From the NCBI GenBank assembly GCA_937981985.1, contig CALJNB010000015.1, positions 20,566 to 84,565 of the forward strand: a stretch of DNA of 64,000 nt, read 5' to 3'. Within the stretch, counting starts at the first letter, position 1. Each line of letters begins with the position of its first letter. The DNA comes from an uncultured bacterium. GTDB taxonomy: Bacteria; Myxococcota_A; Bradymonadia; Bradymonadales; Bradymonadaceae. Shown one piece after another: positions 52,570 to 62,706 of the stretch. The position numbers and the translations under genes were made by a program. Below the pieces are notes generated by a model. That model searched no databases and was not told the origin of the DNA. It saw only the letters and a list, made by a program, of their open reading frames with translations.

Positions 52570-53745
52570 CTACTTATAGATTAATATTTCGGCGCGCTGA
52601 GCATCGAACATTTCTCGGCGTTTTCCCACAGTCCGCGACAATTCGATAGGGTCATTTCCATCTTCTAAACCCTGACGGATTATTGGGTCACCGATTAATA
52701 AATCGATAGCTAATCTGTCGGCGACAAACTCATAAGCTTCTTTTCGCCAAGAGAATTCTTCATACTTAAGCAAGAGAGAAATTTCGGCATAAGCCATCGC
52801 AATGCTGTCGAAGTTGTTTCTGTCAGTGACATGAACTTGTATACCGGCACAGGTTTCACCGGCGCATTTTTGAAACATCGGTCGAAAGGAAAGAGCTCTA
52901 TACTGAACGCCAGGTAGCCCAAATTCGGACATAGCATTGGCAAATTTCGTAGCCTCTAAATAAGGCGCGCCGATGATCTCAAAGGGGCGGGTTGTGCCGC
53001 GGCCTTCTGAAATTGAAGTGCCTTCCAAGATGCATTGACCCGGGTAAACAACCGCTGTTTCTAAAGTCGGCATGTTTGGACTTGGCAATACCCACGGTAA
53101 GCCTGTTTCATCAAACCACATCGATCGTTTCCAACCCTCTAATTCGATGACTTTGAGTTCACATTTCCAATCGGTGAATCTGTTAAAAAACAGTGCTGCT
53201 TCGCCGGCGGTCATGCCGTGGCGTACGGCGATGGATTGTAATCCTACAAAGGATTTATAATCATCCAATAAAACGTTTCCTTGCACCACATCGCCGCGAA
53301 TTGGATTGGGTCTATCTAGGACCCAAACTTCACAGCCGACATCGCCGGCAGCTTTCATTGTTAAACCAATCGTATAAATGTAGGTATAGTATCTTGACCC
53401 AATATCTTGAATATCGCAGATGATGATATCCAAATCTTGGACACTCTCTTTCGGCGGCGTTAGACTCTCAAGCGTTGCCCCGTAGAGGCTAATGCACTCT
53501 ATCCCAGAAATCGGATCGTAGTTTTCGCCAACCGTTTCCATATCTTGTGCCTCGCCTCGTATTCCGTGTTCGGGGCCGAAGAGACGGGTTATGGAAACGC
53601 CAGCAGCTATAAAAGCATCCAAGGCGTGTTGTAGATCAACGGTCACGGAGGTCGGGTTGGCAAGTAGGCCAACTTTTGCGCCTGATAATTTTTTGAGCAA
53701 TGAAGGATCGGCAAGAATGCGATCGAGTCCAGTTTTTACGACCAT
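52570..53745 (-). CDS. namZ: NamZ-type exo-beta-N-acetylmuramidase (DUF1343)
   Basis: The 391-residue protein matches DUF1343: VGLLANPTSVT, FGPEHGIRGEAQ, the catalytic region DIQDIGSRYYTYIYT and VLDRPNPI, all diagnostic of the family that removes terminal MurNAc from peptidoglycan fragments. The usual family is often exported, but no signal peptide is visible at this N-terminus (MVVKTGLDRILAD), suggesting cytoplasmic muropeptide recycling. It sits between a membrane sensor-like gene (63 bases away) and a DUF2520 gene. Confidence 0.93.
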   Translation of the reverse strand: MVVKTGLDRILADPSLLKKLSGAKVGLLANPTSVTVDLQHALDAFIAAGVSITRLFGPEHGIRGEAQDMETVGENYDPISGIECISLYGATLESLTPPKESVQDLDIIICDIQDIGSRYYTYIYTIGLTMKAAGDVGCEVWVLDRPNPIRGDVVQGNVLLDDYKSFVGLQSIAVRHGMTAGEAALFFNRFTDWKCELKVIELEGWKRSMWFDETGLPWVLPSPNMPTLETAVVYPGQCILEGTSISEGRGTTRPFEIIGAPYLEATKFANAMSEFGLPGVQYRALSFRPMFQKCAGETCAGIQVHVTDRNNFDSIAMAYAEISLLLKYEEFSWRKEAYEFVADRLAIDLLIGDPIIRQGLEDGNDPIELSRTVGKRREMFDAQRAEILIYK

Positions 53746-53808
53746 GGTATTTTTCGTTTTGTAAGGAAGTTTTTTATTTCTTTGTAATTCGGTGAACTAC
53801 GTTTGATC

Positions 53809-55110
53809 TTATTGAGGTTTCTTAGGACGTGGCCCCATTCCTGGAATGGCCACTCCTTGTACTTTCGGTGCAGGCCCGTCGCCACGCCCCTGTGGAATGT
53901 CACCCCAACCACCGGTGGGATTATCATCATCAGGCATCGCTTTACCTTGTAGGAATGCCGACATGACATTTAGGGCATGCGCGAATCCAGATTGCAGTGC
54001 GTGTCCTTTCTTTTGTTCCCAATGGAAATCGCGATTTCCAGCAATAACTTGATGAATTCCACTTTCCAGTTCTTCGAGTGGCTTCAAGAAAGAAATGAGG
54101 AAGAAGAAAATTAGCGCAGATCCGATTAGAATAAGGCTAATTCCAAGAATGATTAAAAGCGTCGAAAGTTCATCAAGCGGACGAAGTTGCGGCGTGGAGA
54201 AAACGGCAAGATTAATCGATTCTTCGAACATCCCGATTTCTTTGGTCACAACGTCATAATCAGTACCCGAAATAGCAATTTTTCCGGAGTCTAGATTTGG
54301 AAGTCCAGCAGCAAATGCTGTTTGAGCAGTGGTATCAAGGGTTGAGCTAATTACTGACCCACCTTTTAAAAACGCGATTTCTGGTGTGGACTTCATTTCT
54401 TCACCGGTGAAAATTGTTTTTGATAAACGAGCGGCTTTGCCATCATCCAGAGCGCGTCCCACAACTACAACACCTGCCACACGTCCGTTCGCATTCAAAC
54501 GTACCGGTGCGATGGCGACTTCATAAAGCTGCTTTGCTTCTTTCTCGGTGAACGACCACATCCAATATTCGATTTTGGGCGTTTGCCATTTTCCTGCCAA
54601 AGCCGAGGCAACGACTGGGAAATCTTTTGAAACATCATCGCCGAACCAAGAATATCGATCTTTACCAAGCGCTGCGACACCAACCCCTTTATTGTCTAAT
54701 ACGAACGCGATATCTAATTTGAGTTCAGATTCAATAGGTAGACGCGATCCAGGTATTTTCCCGGCTGCGCCTTTGATGATATCTTTTACGGTAATATCTT
54801 GGACACGTAGTTTTTCGTGCGCTTTAAGATGGCGCTGACCGAGGTCTACTTTCCCATCTTCGTCTAGAGCACCTTCGCCCATCAATGCGCCATGGAGACT
54901 TACTCCGCTGGCGAAAAATTGAGCCTTAGCGTGAAGTGACGCAGTTTCGACCTTATTCATTTCAACAAGAGCGTTTGCGACCTCTTGCAATTCTCGTGTT
55001 TGATCTTCACGAATCACAGTTTCAAGTTCTGAACGGACCAATACGTAAGAAAGTCCGAGGAAAATCGACATAAAGAGGATGAAAGTTGCTATTATTTTTG
55101 CGCGAAACAT
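53809..55110 (-). CDS. Membrane sensor-like protein with extracytoplasmic cache-type domain
   Basis: Start at 55110 gives MFRAKIIATFILFMSIFLGL, a first membrane helix; an upstream extension to 55179 adds residues in front of it. A periplasmic domain of about 270 residues follows (REDQTRELQEVANALVEM, then VLDNKGVGVAALGKDRYSW and VAIAPVRLNANGRVAGVVVVG, a dCache/PAS-like sensor fold). A second helix (LSTLLIILGISLILIGSALI-like) leads into a HAMP-like segment (FLKPLEELESGIHQVIAGN). There is no kinase, cyclase or methyl-accepting domain, only a Gly/Pro-rich tail. It may signal through a separate partner. It is the first gene of the unit with namZ. Confidence 0.8.
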   Translation of the reverse strand: MFRAKIIATFILFMSIFLGLSYVLVRSELETVIREDQTRELQEVANALVEMNKVETASLHAKAQFFASGVSLHGALMGEGALDEDGKVDLGQRHLKAHEKLRVQDITVKDIIKGAAGKIPGSRLPIESELKLDIAFVLDNKGVGVAALGKDRYSWFGDDVSKDFPVVASALAGKWQTPKIEYWMWSFTEKEAKQLYEVAIAPVRLNANGRVAGVVVVGRALDDGKAARLSKTIFTGEEMKSTPEIAFLKGGSVISSTLDTTAQTAFAAGLPNLDSGKIAISGTDYDVVTKEIGMFEESINLAVFSTPQLRPLDELSTLLIILGISLILIGSALIFFFLISFLKPLEELESGIHQVIAGNRDFHWEQKKGHALQSGFAHALNVMSAFLQGKAMPDDDNPTGGWGDIPQGRGDGPAPKVQGVAIPGMGPRPKKPQ

Positions 55111-55431
55111 AAGGAGTCCATTCCCGAGGGTAGTTTTAACATCGTGTTTTAAAAGGGAATGATAAACGTCGAAAGACAAGCTTACAAGTATTAGTTTATG
55201 CGGATTTAACTTGTGATTAAGCAGGAAACCGTCCCTTTAGGAATAGATTCTTTTCGTGCGATCTTAGGTGCGAGCCTGACGAATGCAATTGGGTTTTCAT
55301 TGTCGGTCTGTGAGCCTCCGAACTCCGCATATGCTGCGGACCTCTGGTCCAACGAATGTTTTTTGTTCATTGACAACCCGATTCGTTCGTGATTGTTAGC
55401 CCTGGTATTTAACTCAAATCTAGGACCAAAA

Positions 55432-55956
55432 ATGAACAAACTATTAACGTTGCTATTTTCTACAATTTTTTTCGGAGCGGCAGAACTTGCTGCCCAAGAG
55501 TCTTCCTCGACAAAAGGATTTACAGAAGGCTCGACTTCAATTTCTGTGGGTATCCCCGGCGGCGGAAATCCTTATGCTGGTGGTACTGCCGGAATCTGGA
55601 TGGGGATGTCGGAGAATATCAACCTGGGCTTAAATTTTGGCCTAGGTTTGGATACCGCGACGGATCCTGTTACTTTTAACCTGCTGCTCGCGCCAGCGAT
55701 GAAGTACTACATTCTTCCAGGTCATGAGGTGAGCCCCTTTTTCATTGGGCAACTAAATCTTGGTGTGACTACTGCGGGTAATGATGCGGTCGACCTTGGA
55801 ATCATGGGCGGGTTTGGAGCAGAATGGTTTGTCACTAACGTCTTTAGTGTCGCGGCACATACGGGCTTGGGAATTGACATTCTTCGACCCAACGAAGTTG
55901 ATCCGATTCGACTCGGAACGTTAACGTCGGGAATTAGTGGTCAAATCTATTGGTAG
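55432..55956 (+). CDS. Small outer-membrane beta-barrel protein
   Basis: Start at 55432 after AGGA gives a Sec signal cut near ELAAQ. The remaining 150 residues are alternating hydrophobic strands with Gly-rich turns (SISVGIPGGGNPYAGG, NINLGLNFGLGLD, FGAEWFVTNVFSVAAHTGLGI) and an aromatic end (SGQIYW), typical of an eight-stranded OmpX/OmpW-size barrel. It probably inserts into the outer membrane. Its partner and role are unknown. It precedes the 56008 lipoprotein by 51 bases and may be co-transcribed with it. Confidence 0.82.
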   Translation: MNKLLTLLFSTIFFGAAELAAQESSSTKGFTEGSTSISVGIPGGGNPYAGGTAGIWMGMSENINLGLNFGLGLDTATDPVTFNLLLAPAMKYYILPGHEVSPFFIGQLNLGVTTAGNDAVDLGIMGGFGAEWFVTNVFSVAAHTGLGIDILRPNEVDPIRLGTLTSGISGQIYW

Positions 55957-56007
55957 GCGATTGCCACCCATTTGAATTGATTAGGAAATTATCTAAGGAT
56001 GACCCCA

Positions 56008-56661
56008 ATGAACTTTCTTTCCAAAATATTAACATCTTTTACATTTCTCTTTGTTGTCAGTTGTTCAGACGCTACTTCAAACGAGGACCGGTCCCTTCAG
56101 TCTCGTGAACTCTTTGTTCAAAAATTCGATCAACCCGTTTTCATTATGTTGGATGAAGAGGGAGGGCCGGCTTCTGAGTTTGGATACAGCGCGCAGAAGG
56201 GGTGGCATTGGATTGACCATCGCAAGGATCACTCATCCATGCCGGACTTAGGTATTGGCCACATCATCGATCCGGAAATCTTTGATTTCGATATTTCGTC
56301 GCAAGATCAGAGGAGTCTCCCAACCTCAACGGTCAGAGCTAGCGCCTATTCGGCATCTACAATTCCAAGATCCTTCAGTAATAGTCTGGCTGGACCCGTT
56401 CAATTCGGACTTATTCCTATCTCAGATCGTTTCTCAAGCAGCCTAGGTTCGGGAGGTCAATGTTCACTCACAAAACTTTGCGATGTGGCTTTGAGCTTAT
56501 GTGAAAATCTTGCTGACGTTTCTTGTGAAGGAATTGACCGATGTTATGCAGAGATCTATCGAATCGAACTTCCGCCTGAAATCTTTACCCCGTTTTTCTG
56601 TTGGTTACTCGATATAGTGGAGTGTGTATCCCAAAACGGGGAAAGTGCTTGTGGATTGTAA
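56008..56661 (+). CDS. Cys-rich lipoprotein
   Basis: AAGGATG upstream favours the ATG at 56008; the ATG at 55999 overlaps that site. The 217-residue product has a lipobox VVSCS at residues 15-19 and a spacer rich in Ser/Asp. The C-terminal 65 residues contain nine cysteines (SLTKLCDVALSLCENLADVS, then CEGIDRC, FCWLLDIVECVSQ, ACGL), implying several disulfides and an extracytoplasmic fold. Cysteine-tailed lipoproteins of this type are frequent in Myxococcota. No catalytic motif is seen. It is convergent with accC. Confidence 0.75.
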   Translation: MNFLSKILTSFTFLFVVSCSDATSNEDRSLQSRELFVQKFDQPVFIMLDEEGGPASEFGYSAQKGWHWIDHRKDHSSMPDLGIGHIIDPEIFDFDISSQDQRSLPTSTVRASAYSASTIPRSFSNSLAGPVQFGLIPISDRFSSSLGSGGQCSLTKLCDVALSLCENLADVSCEGIDRCYAEIYRIELPPEIFTPFFCWLLDIVECVSQNGESACGL

Positions 56662-56714
56662 GTCGCTCAATTTTTTATTGATCGAGTGACGACGCTATTT
56701 GAAATTCGAAATGA

Positions 56715-58064
56715 CTACTTTTTATACAGTGCCTCTAACCACCCAGTATCGTAATCTCCGGCAAGAAAGTCTTCTTCTTTTAAAACCCGTTCGTGCATTG
56801 CGATATTGTTTACCAGACCTCCAATTTTGAAATCATTTAGGGCGTTTAACATCTTTTTGATCGCTGCGTTCCGGTCTTCTCCATGCGTCACGACTTTGGC
56901 AATCATCGGATCGTAATAAGAAACCACCTCGAAGTCCGCCTTAACACCGGAGTCGACACGAATACCTTCCCCTTTGGGTTCGACATATGTTCCGATCATT
57001 CCAGGTTTGGGGAAAAAATGGTTTTCCGGGTCTTCACAATATACGCGACATTCGATTGCGTGTCCGCACGGTTGTATTTGTTCCTGGGTGGCTGGGATTT
57101 GTTCGCCATAAGCTACTCGGATTTGCCATTCAACCAGATCAAATCCTGTCGTTTCCTCGGTAATTGCGTGTTCAACCTGTAATCGGGTATTCATCTCAAT
57201 AAAGAAAAATTCACCGGTCGGACTTACGATAAATTCAATCGTTCCAGCGTTCGTGTAATTAGATTTTTTAACAAGACGCACCGCCGCGTCACACATCCGT
57301 TGACGCAAATCACCGAAACGATCTAGAAAAGGTGATGGCGTCTCTTCAATAACTTTTTGATGCCGTCGTTGAACCGAACATTCACGTTCGTATAAATGTA
57401 CTGCATTTCCTTCACTATCTCCAAAAACTTGAATTTCGATATGGCGTGGGTTTTCAACATAGCGCTCTAAGTAGATGGTTGGATCGCCGAAGGCCGATTG
57501 GCCGCGTCTTTGACATTCGGCTACGGCTTTTCGCAGCTTCTTTTCCTTCGTCGCTACTTTCATACCGATCCCGCCGCCGCCGGCGGCAGCTTTGACAAGA
57601 ATGGGATATCCAAATTCTTCGGCGAATTTAACTGCTGCTTCTTCGTCAGCTACAGCGCCTTCACTTCCTGGTACCACGGGCACGTCGGCTGAAAGCGCAA
57701 AAGCACGCGCCGCTGATTTATCTCCCATCTGATCCATCACTTCGGTCGACGGCCCAATGAAGGTGACCCCTAAATTATTAACCGAGTTTACGAAGTCAGC
57801 ATTCTCGCTCAACAATCCATAACCGGGATGCACCGCATCGGCAGCTGATTCCTTCAGGATTTCTAGGATTCGTTCTTGTTTGAGATAACTTTCGCCGACG
57901 GGAGGCGGACCGAGAAGAAAAGCTTCATCGGCCTCAAGTACGAAAGGGGACTTTTCGTCAGCTTCGCTGTAGATAGCTACCGTTGCAATTCCAAGTTTTT
58001 TACAGGTGCGAATGATGCGTCTGGCGATTTCGCCTCGATTGGCAATGAGTATTTTTTTAAACAT
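56715..58064 (-). CDS. accC: Biotin carboxylase
   Basis: The 449-residue ATP-grasp enzyme carboxylates biotin on its carrier protein, the first step of acetyl-CoA (or propionyl-CoA) carboxylation. MFKKILIANRGEIARR, the glycine-rich AAAGGGGIGMK, EECSVQRRHQK-like and EMNTRLQVEH are diagnostic. No carrier (accB) or carboxyltransferase gene is adjacent, which is unusual for an acetyl-CoA carboxylase operon and may point to a stand-alone arrangement or a related acyl-CoA carboxylase. Length fits the single-subunit biotin carboxylase. Confidence 0.95.
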   Translation of the reverse strand: MFKKILIANRGEIARRIIRTCKKLGIATVAIYSEADEKSPFVLEADEAFLLGPPPVGESYLKQERILEILKESAADAVHPGYGLLSENADFVNSVNNLGVTFIGPSTEVMDQMGDKSAARAFALSADVPVVPGSEGAVADEEAAVKFAEEFGYPILVKAAAGGGGIGMKVATKEKKLRKAVAECQRRGQSAFGDPTIYLERYVENPRHIEIQVFGDSEGNAVHLYERECSVQRRHQKVIEETPSPFLDRFGDLRQRMCDAAVRLVKKSNYTNAGTIEFIVSPTGEFFFIEMNTRLQVEHAITEETTGFDLVEWQIRVAYGEQIPATQEQIQPCGHAIECRVYCEDPENHFFPKPGMIGTYVEPKGEGIRVDSGVKADFEVVSYYDPMIAKVVTHGEDRNAAIKKMLNALNDFKIGGLVNNIAMHERVLKEEDFLAGDYDTGWLEALYKK

Positions 58065-58272
58065 GATTGGTTTCTTCAGAAAGATGTTCCAGAACTTCGA
58101 AAAAGTAAAAACTCTTCGTTTTCCATTGTTAGTAGTTTGGCCTGTGCCCTCGTCGTTGTCCCTTTATCAGTAAGCGAAACATTCGTCACCTGAAGAAAAT
58201 GTATTGCTTTAATCCCTTGGTGCCTTATGGTCCAATAAGGGCTTATTAGCGCGGCCTTTCAACGGAGAAGTT

Positions 58273-59436
58273 ATGTCAAAACGTTGTGTTTTTATCGTCC
58301 TCGATTCGATCGGTTGCGGAGAACTACCTGACGCTCATCTTTTTAATGACGTCGGCGCACATACACTCGGTCATGTGGCCGAACACATGGGCAAATTCAA
58401 GATACCCAATCTGCTGCAAAGCGGCTTAGGAAATATCGAAGGTATTCCGCAACTGGCACCCGCCGAAAACCCCACCGCAAATTTTGGCCGTATGATCGAA
58501 ACTGCAATGGGGAAAGATACCGCGACCGGACATTGGGAGTTTGTAGGTTGCGTTCCTGACGAACCTTTTAAAACCTTCATGGAACATGGATTTCCAGACG
58601 AGATTCTAGATGAATTTATTAAGAAAACGGGTTGCGGTGGAGTTTTAGGTAATAAAGCCATTAGTGGGACAGTGATTCTTAAAGAACTGGGCGAAGAACA
58701 TATGCGCACAAAGAAGCCGATTATCTACACGTCGGCGGATCCTGTATTTCAGATTGCCGCACACGAATCGGTCATTCCGCTAGAGACGCTTTACGATTGG
58801 TGTAAAATAGCATTTGATATCGTTATCCCTCACGGACTTTCACGCGTAATCGCAAGACCCTTCATGGGTGAATTTCCAGATTTTAAACGTACTCACAATC
58901 GCTACGACTTTACTTTCCCACCGCCAAAAGAAACGGTTCTTGATCGTCTTAGCGAAGCAGGAATTCGCGTTACCGGTATCGGCAAAATTCCGAGTATTTA
59001 TGCTAATCGAGGAATCTCAGATGATATCCATACTGATGGCAATGATGATGGGGTTCAAAAAACCTTGGACTGCATCGGCGACCGAAGCGGGTTAATTTTC
59101 ACTAACCTTGTCGATTTCGATTCTCTTTACGGCCATAGGCGTAATCCGATCGGTTACGGGAAGGCGATCGAACGTTTCGACACGCAATTACCGGGAATCA
59201 TTGATGCGCTTGATGACGGAGACTTGCTTATTATCAGCGCCGATCACGGTAACGATCCCACGTATCGAGGTACCGATCATACACGCGAGTACGTCCCTTT
59301 GTTGACCGTGGTCAAGGGAGGTCCAACGGGAACCGATCTCGGTACACGTTCCACATTTGCCGATATCGGCGCGACTATCGGCGACTTTTTCAATGTCGAT
59401 TGGAATATTGGTGAGAGTTTTTTGGATAAACTTTAA
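58273..59436 (+). CDS. deoB: Phosphopentomutase
   Basis: DeoB interconverts ribose-1-phosphate and ribose-5-phosphate (and the deoxy forms) in nucleoside salvage. The 387-residue protein shows LDSIGCGELPDA at the start (metal ligand Asp), DTATGHWEF around residue 80 with the catalytic Thr, and ADHGNDPTYRGTDHTRE near the end, all alkaline-phosphatase-superfamily metal motifs of DeoB. ACGGAGAAG precedes the start. No nucleoside phosphorylase is adjacent. A DNA-degrading surface system would fit with a need for deoxyribose salvage, but that is speculative. Confidence 0.95.
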   Translation: MSKRCVFIVLDSIGCGELPDAHLFNDVGAHTLGHVAEHMGKFKIPNLLQSGLGNIEGIPQLAPAENPTANFGRMIETAMGKDTATGHWEFVGCVPDEPFKTFMEHGFPDEILDEFIKKTGCGGVLGNKAISGTVILKELGEEHMRTKKPIIYTSADPVFQIAAHESVIPLETLYDWCKIAFDIVIPHGLSRVIARPFMGEFPDFKRTHNRYDFTFPPPKETVLDRLSEAGIRVTGIGKIPSIYANRGISDDIHTDGNDDGVQKTLDCIGDRSGLIFTNLVDFDSLYGHRRNPIGYGKAIERFDTQLPGIIDALDDGDLLIISADHGNDPTYRGTDHTREYVPLLTVVKGGPTGTDLGTRSTFADIGATIGDFFNVDWNIGESFLDKL

Positions 59437-59493
59437 TTGGAATACTGAGACAGAACCTATTGTTTTTATTTGCGCATCTAAGACTATGGAACG

Positions 59494-62400
59494 ATGACCG
59501 AACCCAAACTTAAAAATGACTGGCAGAAAGGTAGGCATCGTAACCGCGAAGCGATCCATTTCTTATTAGGGCGGGTTCGTTCAAAGGTTCGAACGCGTCT
59601 CGTTATTGAGAGTTTGCTTTGGTTTTTCTTGATTCTCACTACGCTTCTTCTTTTCATCTTTATCTGTATTTTATTAGTCCCGGCGGCAAGTTCAGTTGTG
59701 GTCGCTTTATATGGATTCTGGACTCTTGTGGTTTGCGCAACCCTTGGGATTCTATTTGGGTTCGTTGGCCTAATTACAATAAAACCTTCTTTATATGAGA
59801 TCGCTCATATCCTTCAGATTTCTTGTTCGCAATTACGCAACGATGTCGTAGCGGCACTTCAATTTTCTGAAGAAAGTCAAACCTTCGATCATGTCAGTGA
59901 AGCAATAGCCAGCGAACACGTCGAACGGACGGCTAGCAAATTACATTCCATACACAATGAAGATTCTCTTTTCTCACTTATTCCTCAAAGGCCGTTATTT
60001 GCTCCTTTTTGGGGAACCCTCGCAGCGATTGCGATTACATTCGGCTTGTACACATTCGCCGAAGAAAAAGCCGACGATATTTTTATTTCTTTGTTAAAAG
60101 ACGTCGAACCTGGCGACCTTCAAAAAGCAAAACGTCCCCTCATTGGCGACATTGCCCTGCAATATACCTTTCCTAAATATGCGAAGCGCCAAAGCGAATT
60201 TGTAAACTCTACCGGCAACATAAATGTTTTAGCCGGCACTGAAGTTATCTTCAAAACTTATCCTCTGATTACCGCTACGGATTTTGAGTTGGTACTTTTA
60301 TCTCAGCAAGAAGAATCCAGCGCAGACGAAACACCAGAATCAGAGCAGGAGAGTATTCCACTCGTTAGAGAATCTGATCGAACTTTGTCCGCGAAATTTA
60401 TTGTGACTAAAAACGGAAGCTACGAAGTAAGAGCCGTTGCTCGACCAGAGTTGTCCGGTTCAGAATCTTGGATAGGGGATAAACCTCAAGCACTTGTTGA
60501 CCCCTTAGTTCGCACCATAAAAGTACAAAAAGACCTTCCTCCAACCGTGTCTATCACGTCTCATCGCGGAGAGATCGAAGTGTCGCCTGAAGATAGACTC
60601 GAATTCGAGTTCGATGTTAATGATGACTTCGGTGTTGAAAGTGTTAACGGTGTTTACTATTTTTATGGCGATGAAAAAAAGGAAGATCGGATTGTAATAG
60701 ATACACCCGAGTTGGCTCTCGTGCCACAAGCGCTTTCAGGGCGTTTTATCCTGGATTTATCGAGAATTAAACTCCAGCCAAAAGATCGAATTGTTTTTAG
60801 AATTGAAGCCAATGACAATAACACTCTAACAGGACCGGGAATAGGTCGCAGCGCTGATATCGTCCTTCGAGTTACGAGTCCTCAAAATAAGCACCTTCGG
60901 CTTATCGCACGTCAACAAGAAATAAGAGATGCCATGATCGATCTCTTAGGTGATTTTCTTGCGGTGCCTATTGGAAATCGTGTGACGAAGAAGAAGACCA
61001 AGATCAAACAATCCATGAAGGGTATTGATCCAGCTAGTTTTAAAGAACGTTTCAAAAAATATGGTCAGGTCAGCGAACGTGAAGCTGTATTTCTAAAAAC
61101 AATGGACCAACTCGTAACAGATCTAAAAGCCGATCCGCTTTTGCTAAAACGAGATTTTCAAACCTTCAAGGGGATTTATCTTCGGGTGAAAGGTTCACAC
61201 GATACCGGAAGAAAACGTTTTTTCCCGGAAACGAAAAAAGTTCTAACTTTAAAAAAGATGAAAAGTCTCGCGAGCTTTTCCGATAAACACGAGCATGTTC
61301 TTGAAACGAGCTTGATCGCTCTTGAAGAACTTGTTCGGCAGCAAAAAATCGATTCAATTTCTGATACTCAAGCTGAAATTCGAGAAATTCGAGACCGTTT
61401 GAAAGCGTTATTAGAAAAATATAAGGAGACCAAAGATCCTGATCTTAAGGATGCGATTTTTCGTGAAATCGCGCGCCTTCGACAGCGAATGAATGAACTA
61501 CTCCAACGTATGCAAACCCAAGTACAAAATTTACCTCGCGACCATATGAATATGGAGGCTTTGGAAGAACAAGAATTGGTGCAGAAATCTAAAAATTTAG
61601 CTACCGGTGTAGAACGTATCGAAGAGCTCCTCAAGGATAACGACATTGATGGAGCCATTGAGGCTTTAGACGAGCTTACTAAGGATCTGAATGAAATGAA
61701 TGCACAATTGGATTCGGAGATGGGAGAGCAGCAAGGGTCAGGTGTTTCGGAATTGGATAGCGAATTGAACGCGCTAATGGACAAGGTCAACGACCTTGAA
61801 CTAGCGCAAAAAAGTATCGAAAAGAAAACCCGAGAACTGCAACTTGATAACGAGGCTTCCAAAAACAAAGAAGTTGAAAAGTTAGTAAAAGGACAGTTGG
61901 ATGAAATCAGTAAGTTACTTCGGGAGCAAATTACAGATGCGAGACAATTATCTTCCAAAGCTTTAAATCGCAACGAAGTGAGATCTATCGGTCAAATGCA
62001 ATCTCGTCTTGCAAAGATCGTGAGCTCTCTAAAACAAAACCTTCTAGAAAGTGCCCTAGAAGAGTCTACTCAAGCAAACAAAGAAATGCGCTCTTTGGAG
62101 TTTAGCTTGGAACTGTCTCGGAGTTATTCAAAATCGGTGAGGTCAAAACGGAAGAAGATTGTCGAAGCGATTACCAGAATTCGAGAGATGATTCCTAAAC
62201 AGCGAGACATTAGTAACAGATTGCGTAACATTATCGCCGAGGCTCAGGCAGCGAAGAACGAAAGCCAAGAGAGTCCGGAATTTGAGCGGATTCAAAAAGA
62301 ACAAAAGAAAGTCGTCAGAAAAGCTAAGGAACTAAAAAAGGAATTAAAAAAGGCATCCGGAAAGTTCCCTTTGCTCCAAGGAGAACTTGGGGATGCAATA

Positions 62401-62706
62401 AAGAAGACCGAAAAGGAAATGAAAAACTCGAGCAAAGAGTTACAAAATCGACATGCTCAACAGTCTTTAGATCACCAACGTTCAGCACTAGAAGAACTTA
62501 GGAAAATGAAACAATCGATGCAGGAAACGATGCAAAAAGAGCGGCAGGGAAACGAGCAGAAGAAAAAAGGTGAAAAGGTCGCGATTCCCAAAACCGGTGA
62601 GAAATCCTCCAATATTAGAGATGAAGTTCAAAAGAGAATGAAGGACGGAAAACTCAATGACTACGCTAACGAAATTGAACGATATTATAAGAGCCTCACA
62701 CAATGA
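59494..62706 (+). CDS. DUF4175-like membrane and coiled-coil protein
   Basis: The 1070-residue protein has two membrane helices near residues 38-95 and a third around 167-190, then a beta-rich extracytoplasmic region with Ig-like pattern (KDLPPTVSITSHRGEIEV, DDFGVESVNGVYY) up to about residue 470. From about 480 to the end the sequence is almost entirely helical and charged (LEKYKETKDPDLKDAIFREI and similar), a long coiled coil. This is the layout of DUF4175 proteins, whose role is unknown but which are often near envelope or von Willebrand/peptidase genes. The last codon overlaps the start of the metallopeptidase gene (ATGA), so the two belong together. Confidence 0.82.
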   Translation: MTEPKLKNDWQKGRHRNREAIHFLLGRVRSKVRTRLVIESLLWFFLILTTLLLFIFICILLVPAASSVVVALYGFWTLVVCATLGILFGFVGLITIKPSLYEIAHILQISCSQLRNDVVAALQFSEESQTFDHVSEAIASEHVERTASKLHSIHNEDSLFSLIPQRPLFAPFWGTLAAIAITFGLYTFAEEKADDIFISLLKDVEPGDLQKAKRPLIGDIALQYTFPKYAKRQSEFVNSTGNINVLAGTEVIFKTYPLITATDFELVLLSQQEESSADETPESEQESIPLVRESDRTLSAKFIVTKNGSYEVRAVARPELSGSESWIGDKPQALVDPLVRTIKVQKDLPPTVSITSHRGEIEVSPEDRLEFEFDVNDDFGVESVNGVYYFYGDEKKEDRIVIDTPELALVPQALSGRFILDLSRIKLQPKDRIVFRIEANDNNTLTGPGIGRSADIVLRVTSPQNKHLRLIARQQEIRDAMIDLLGDFLAVPIGNRVTKKKTKIKQSMKGIDPASFKERFKKYGQVSEREAVFLKTMDQLVTDLKADPLLLKRDFQTFKGIYLRVKGSHDTGRKRFFPETKKVLTLKKMKSLASFSDKHEHVLETSLIALEELVRQQKIDSISDTQAEIREIRDRLKALLEKYKETKDPDLKDAIFREIARLRQRMNELLQRMQTQVQNLPRDHMNMEALEEQELVQKSKNLATGVERIEELLKDNDIDGAIEALDELTKDLNEMNAQLDSEMGEQQGSGVSELDSELNALMDKVNDLELAQKSIEKKTRELQLDNEASKNKEVEKLVKGQLDEISKLLREQITDARQLSSKALNRNEVRSIGQMQSRLAKIVSSLKQNLLESALEESTQANKEMRSLEFSLELSRSYSKSVRSKRKKIVEAITRIREMIPKQRDISNRLRNIIAEAQAAKNESQESPEFERIQKEQKKVVRKAKELKKELKKASGKFPLLQGELGDAIKKTEKEMKNSSKELQNRHAQQSLDHQRSALEELRKMKQSMQETMQKERQGNEQKKKGEKVAIPKTGEKSSNIRDEVQKRMKDGKLNDYANEIERYYKSLTQ

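Noticed and set aside
55206-55439. 77-codon reverse frame upstream of the small barrel gene
   Set aside because: It overlaps the start region of the barrel gene on the other strand and shows no motif; the region is more likely a promoter.
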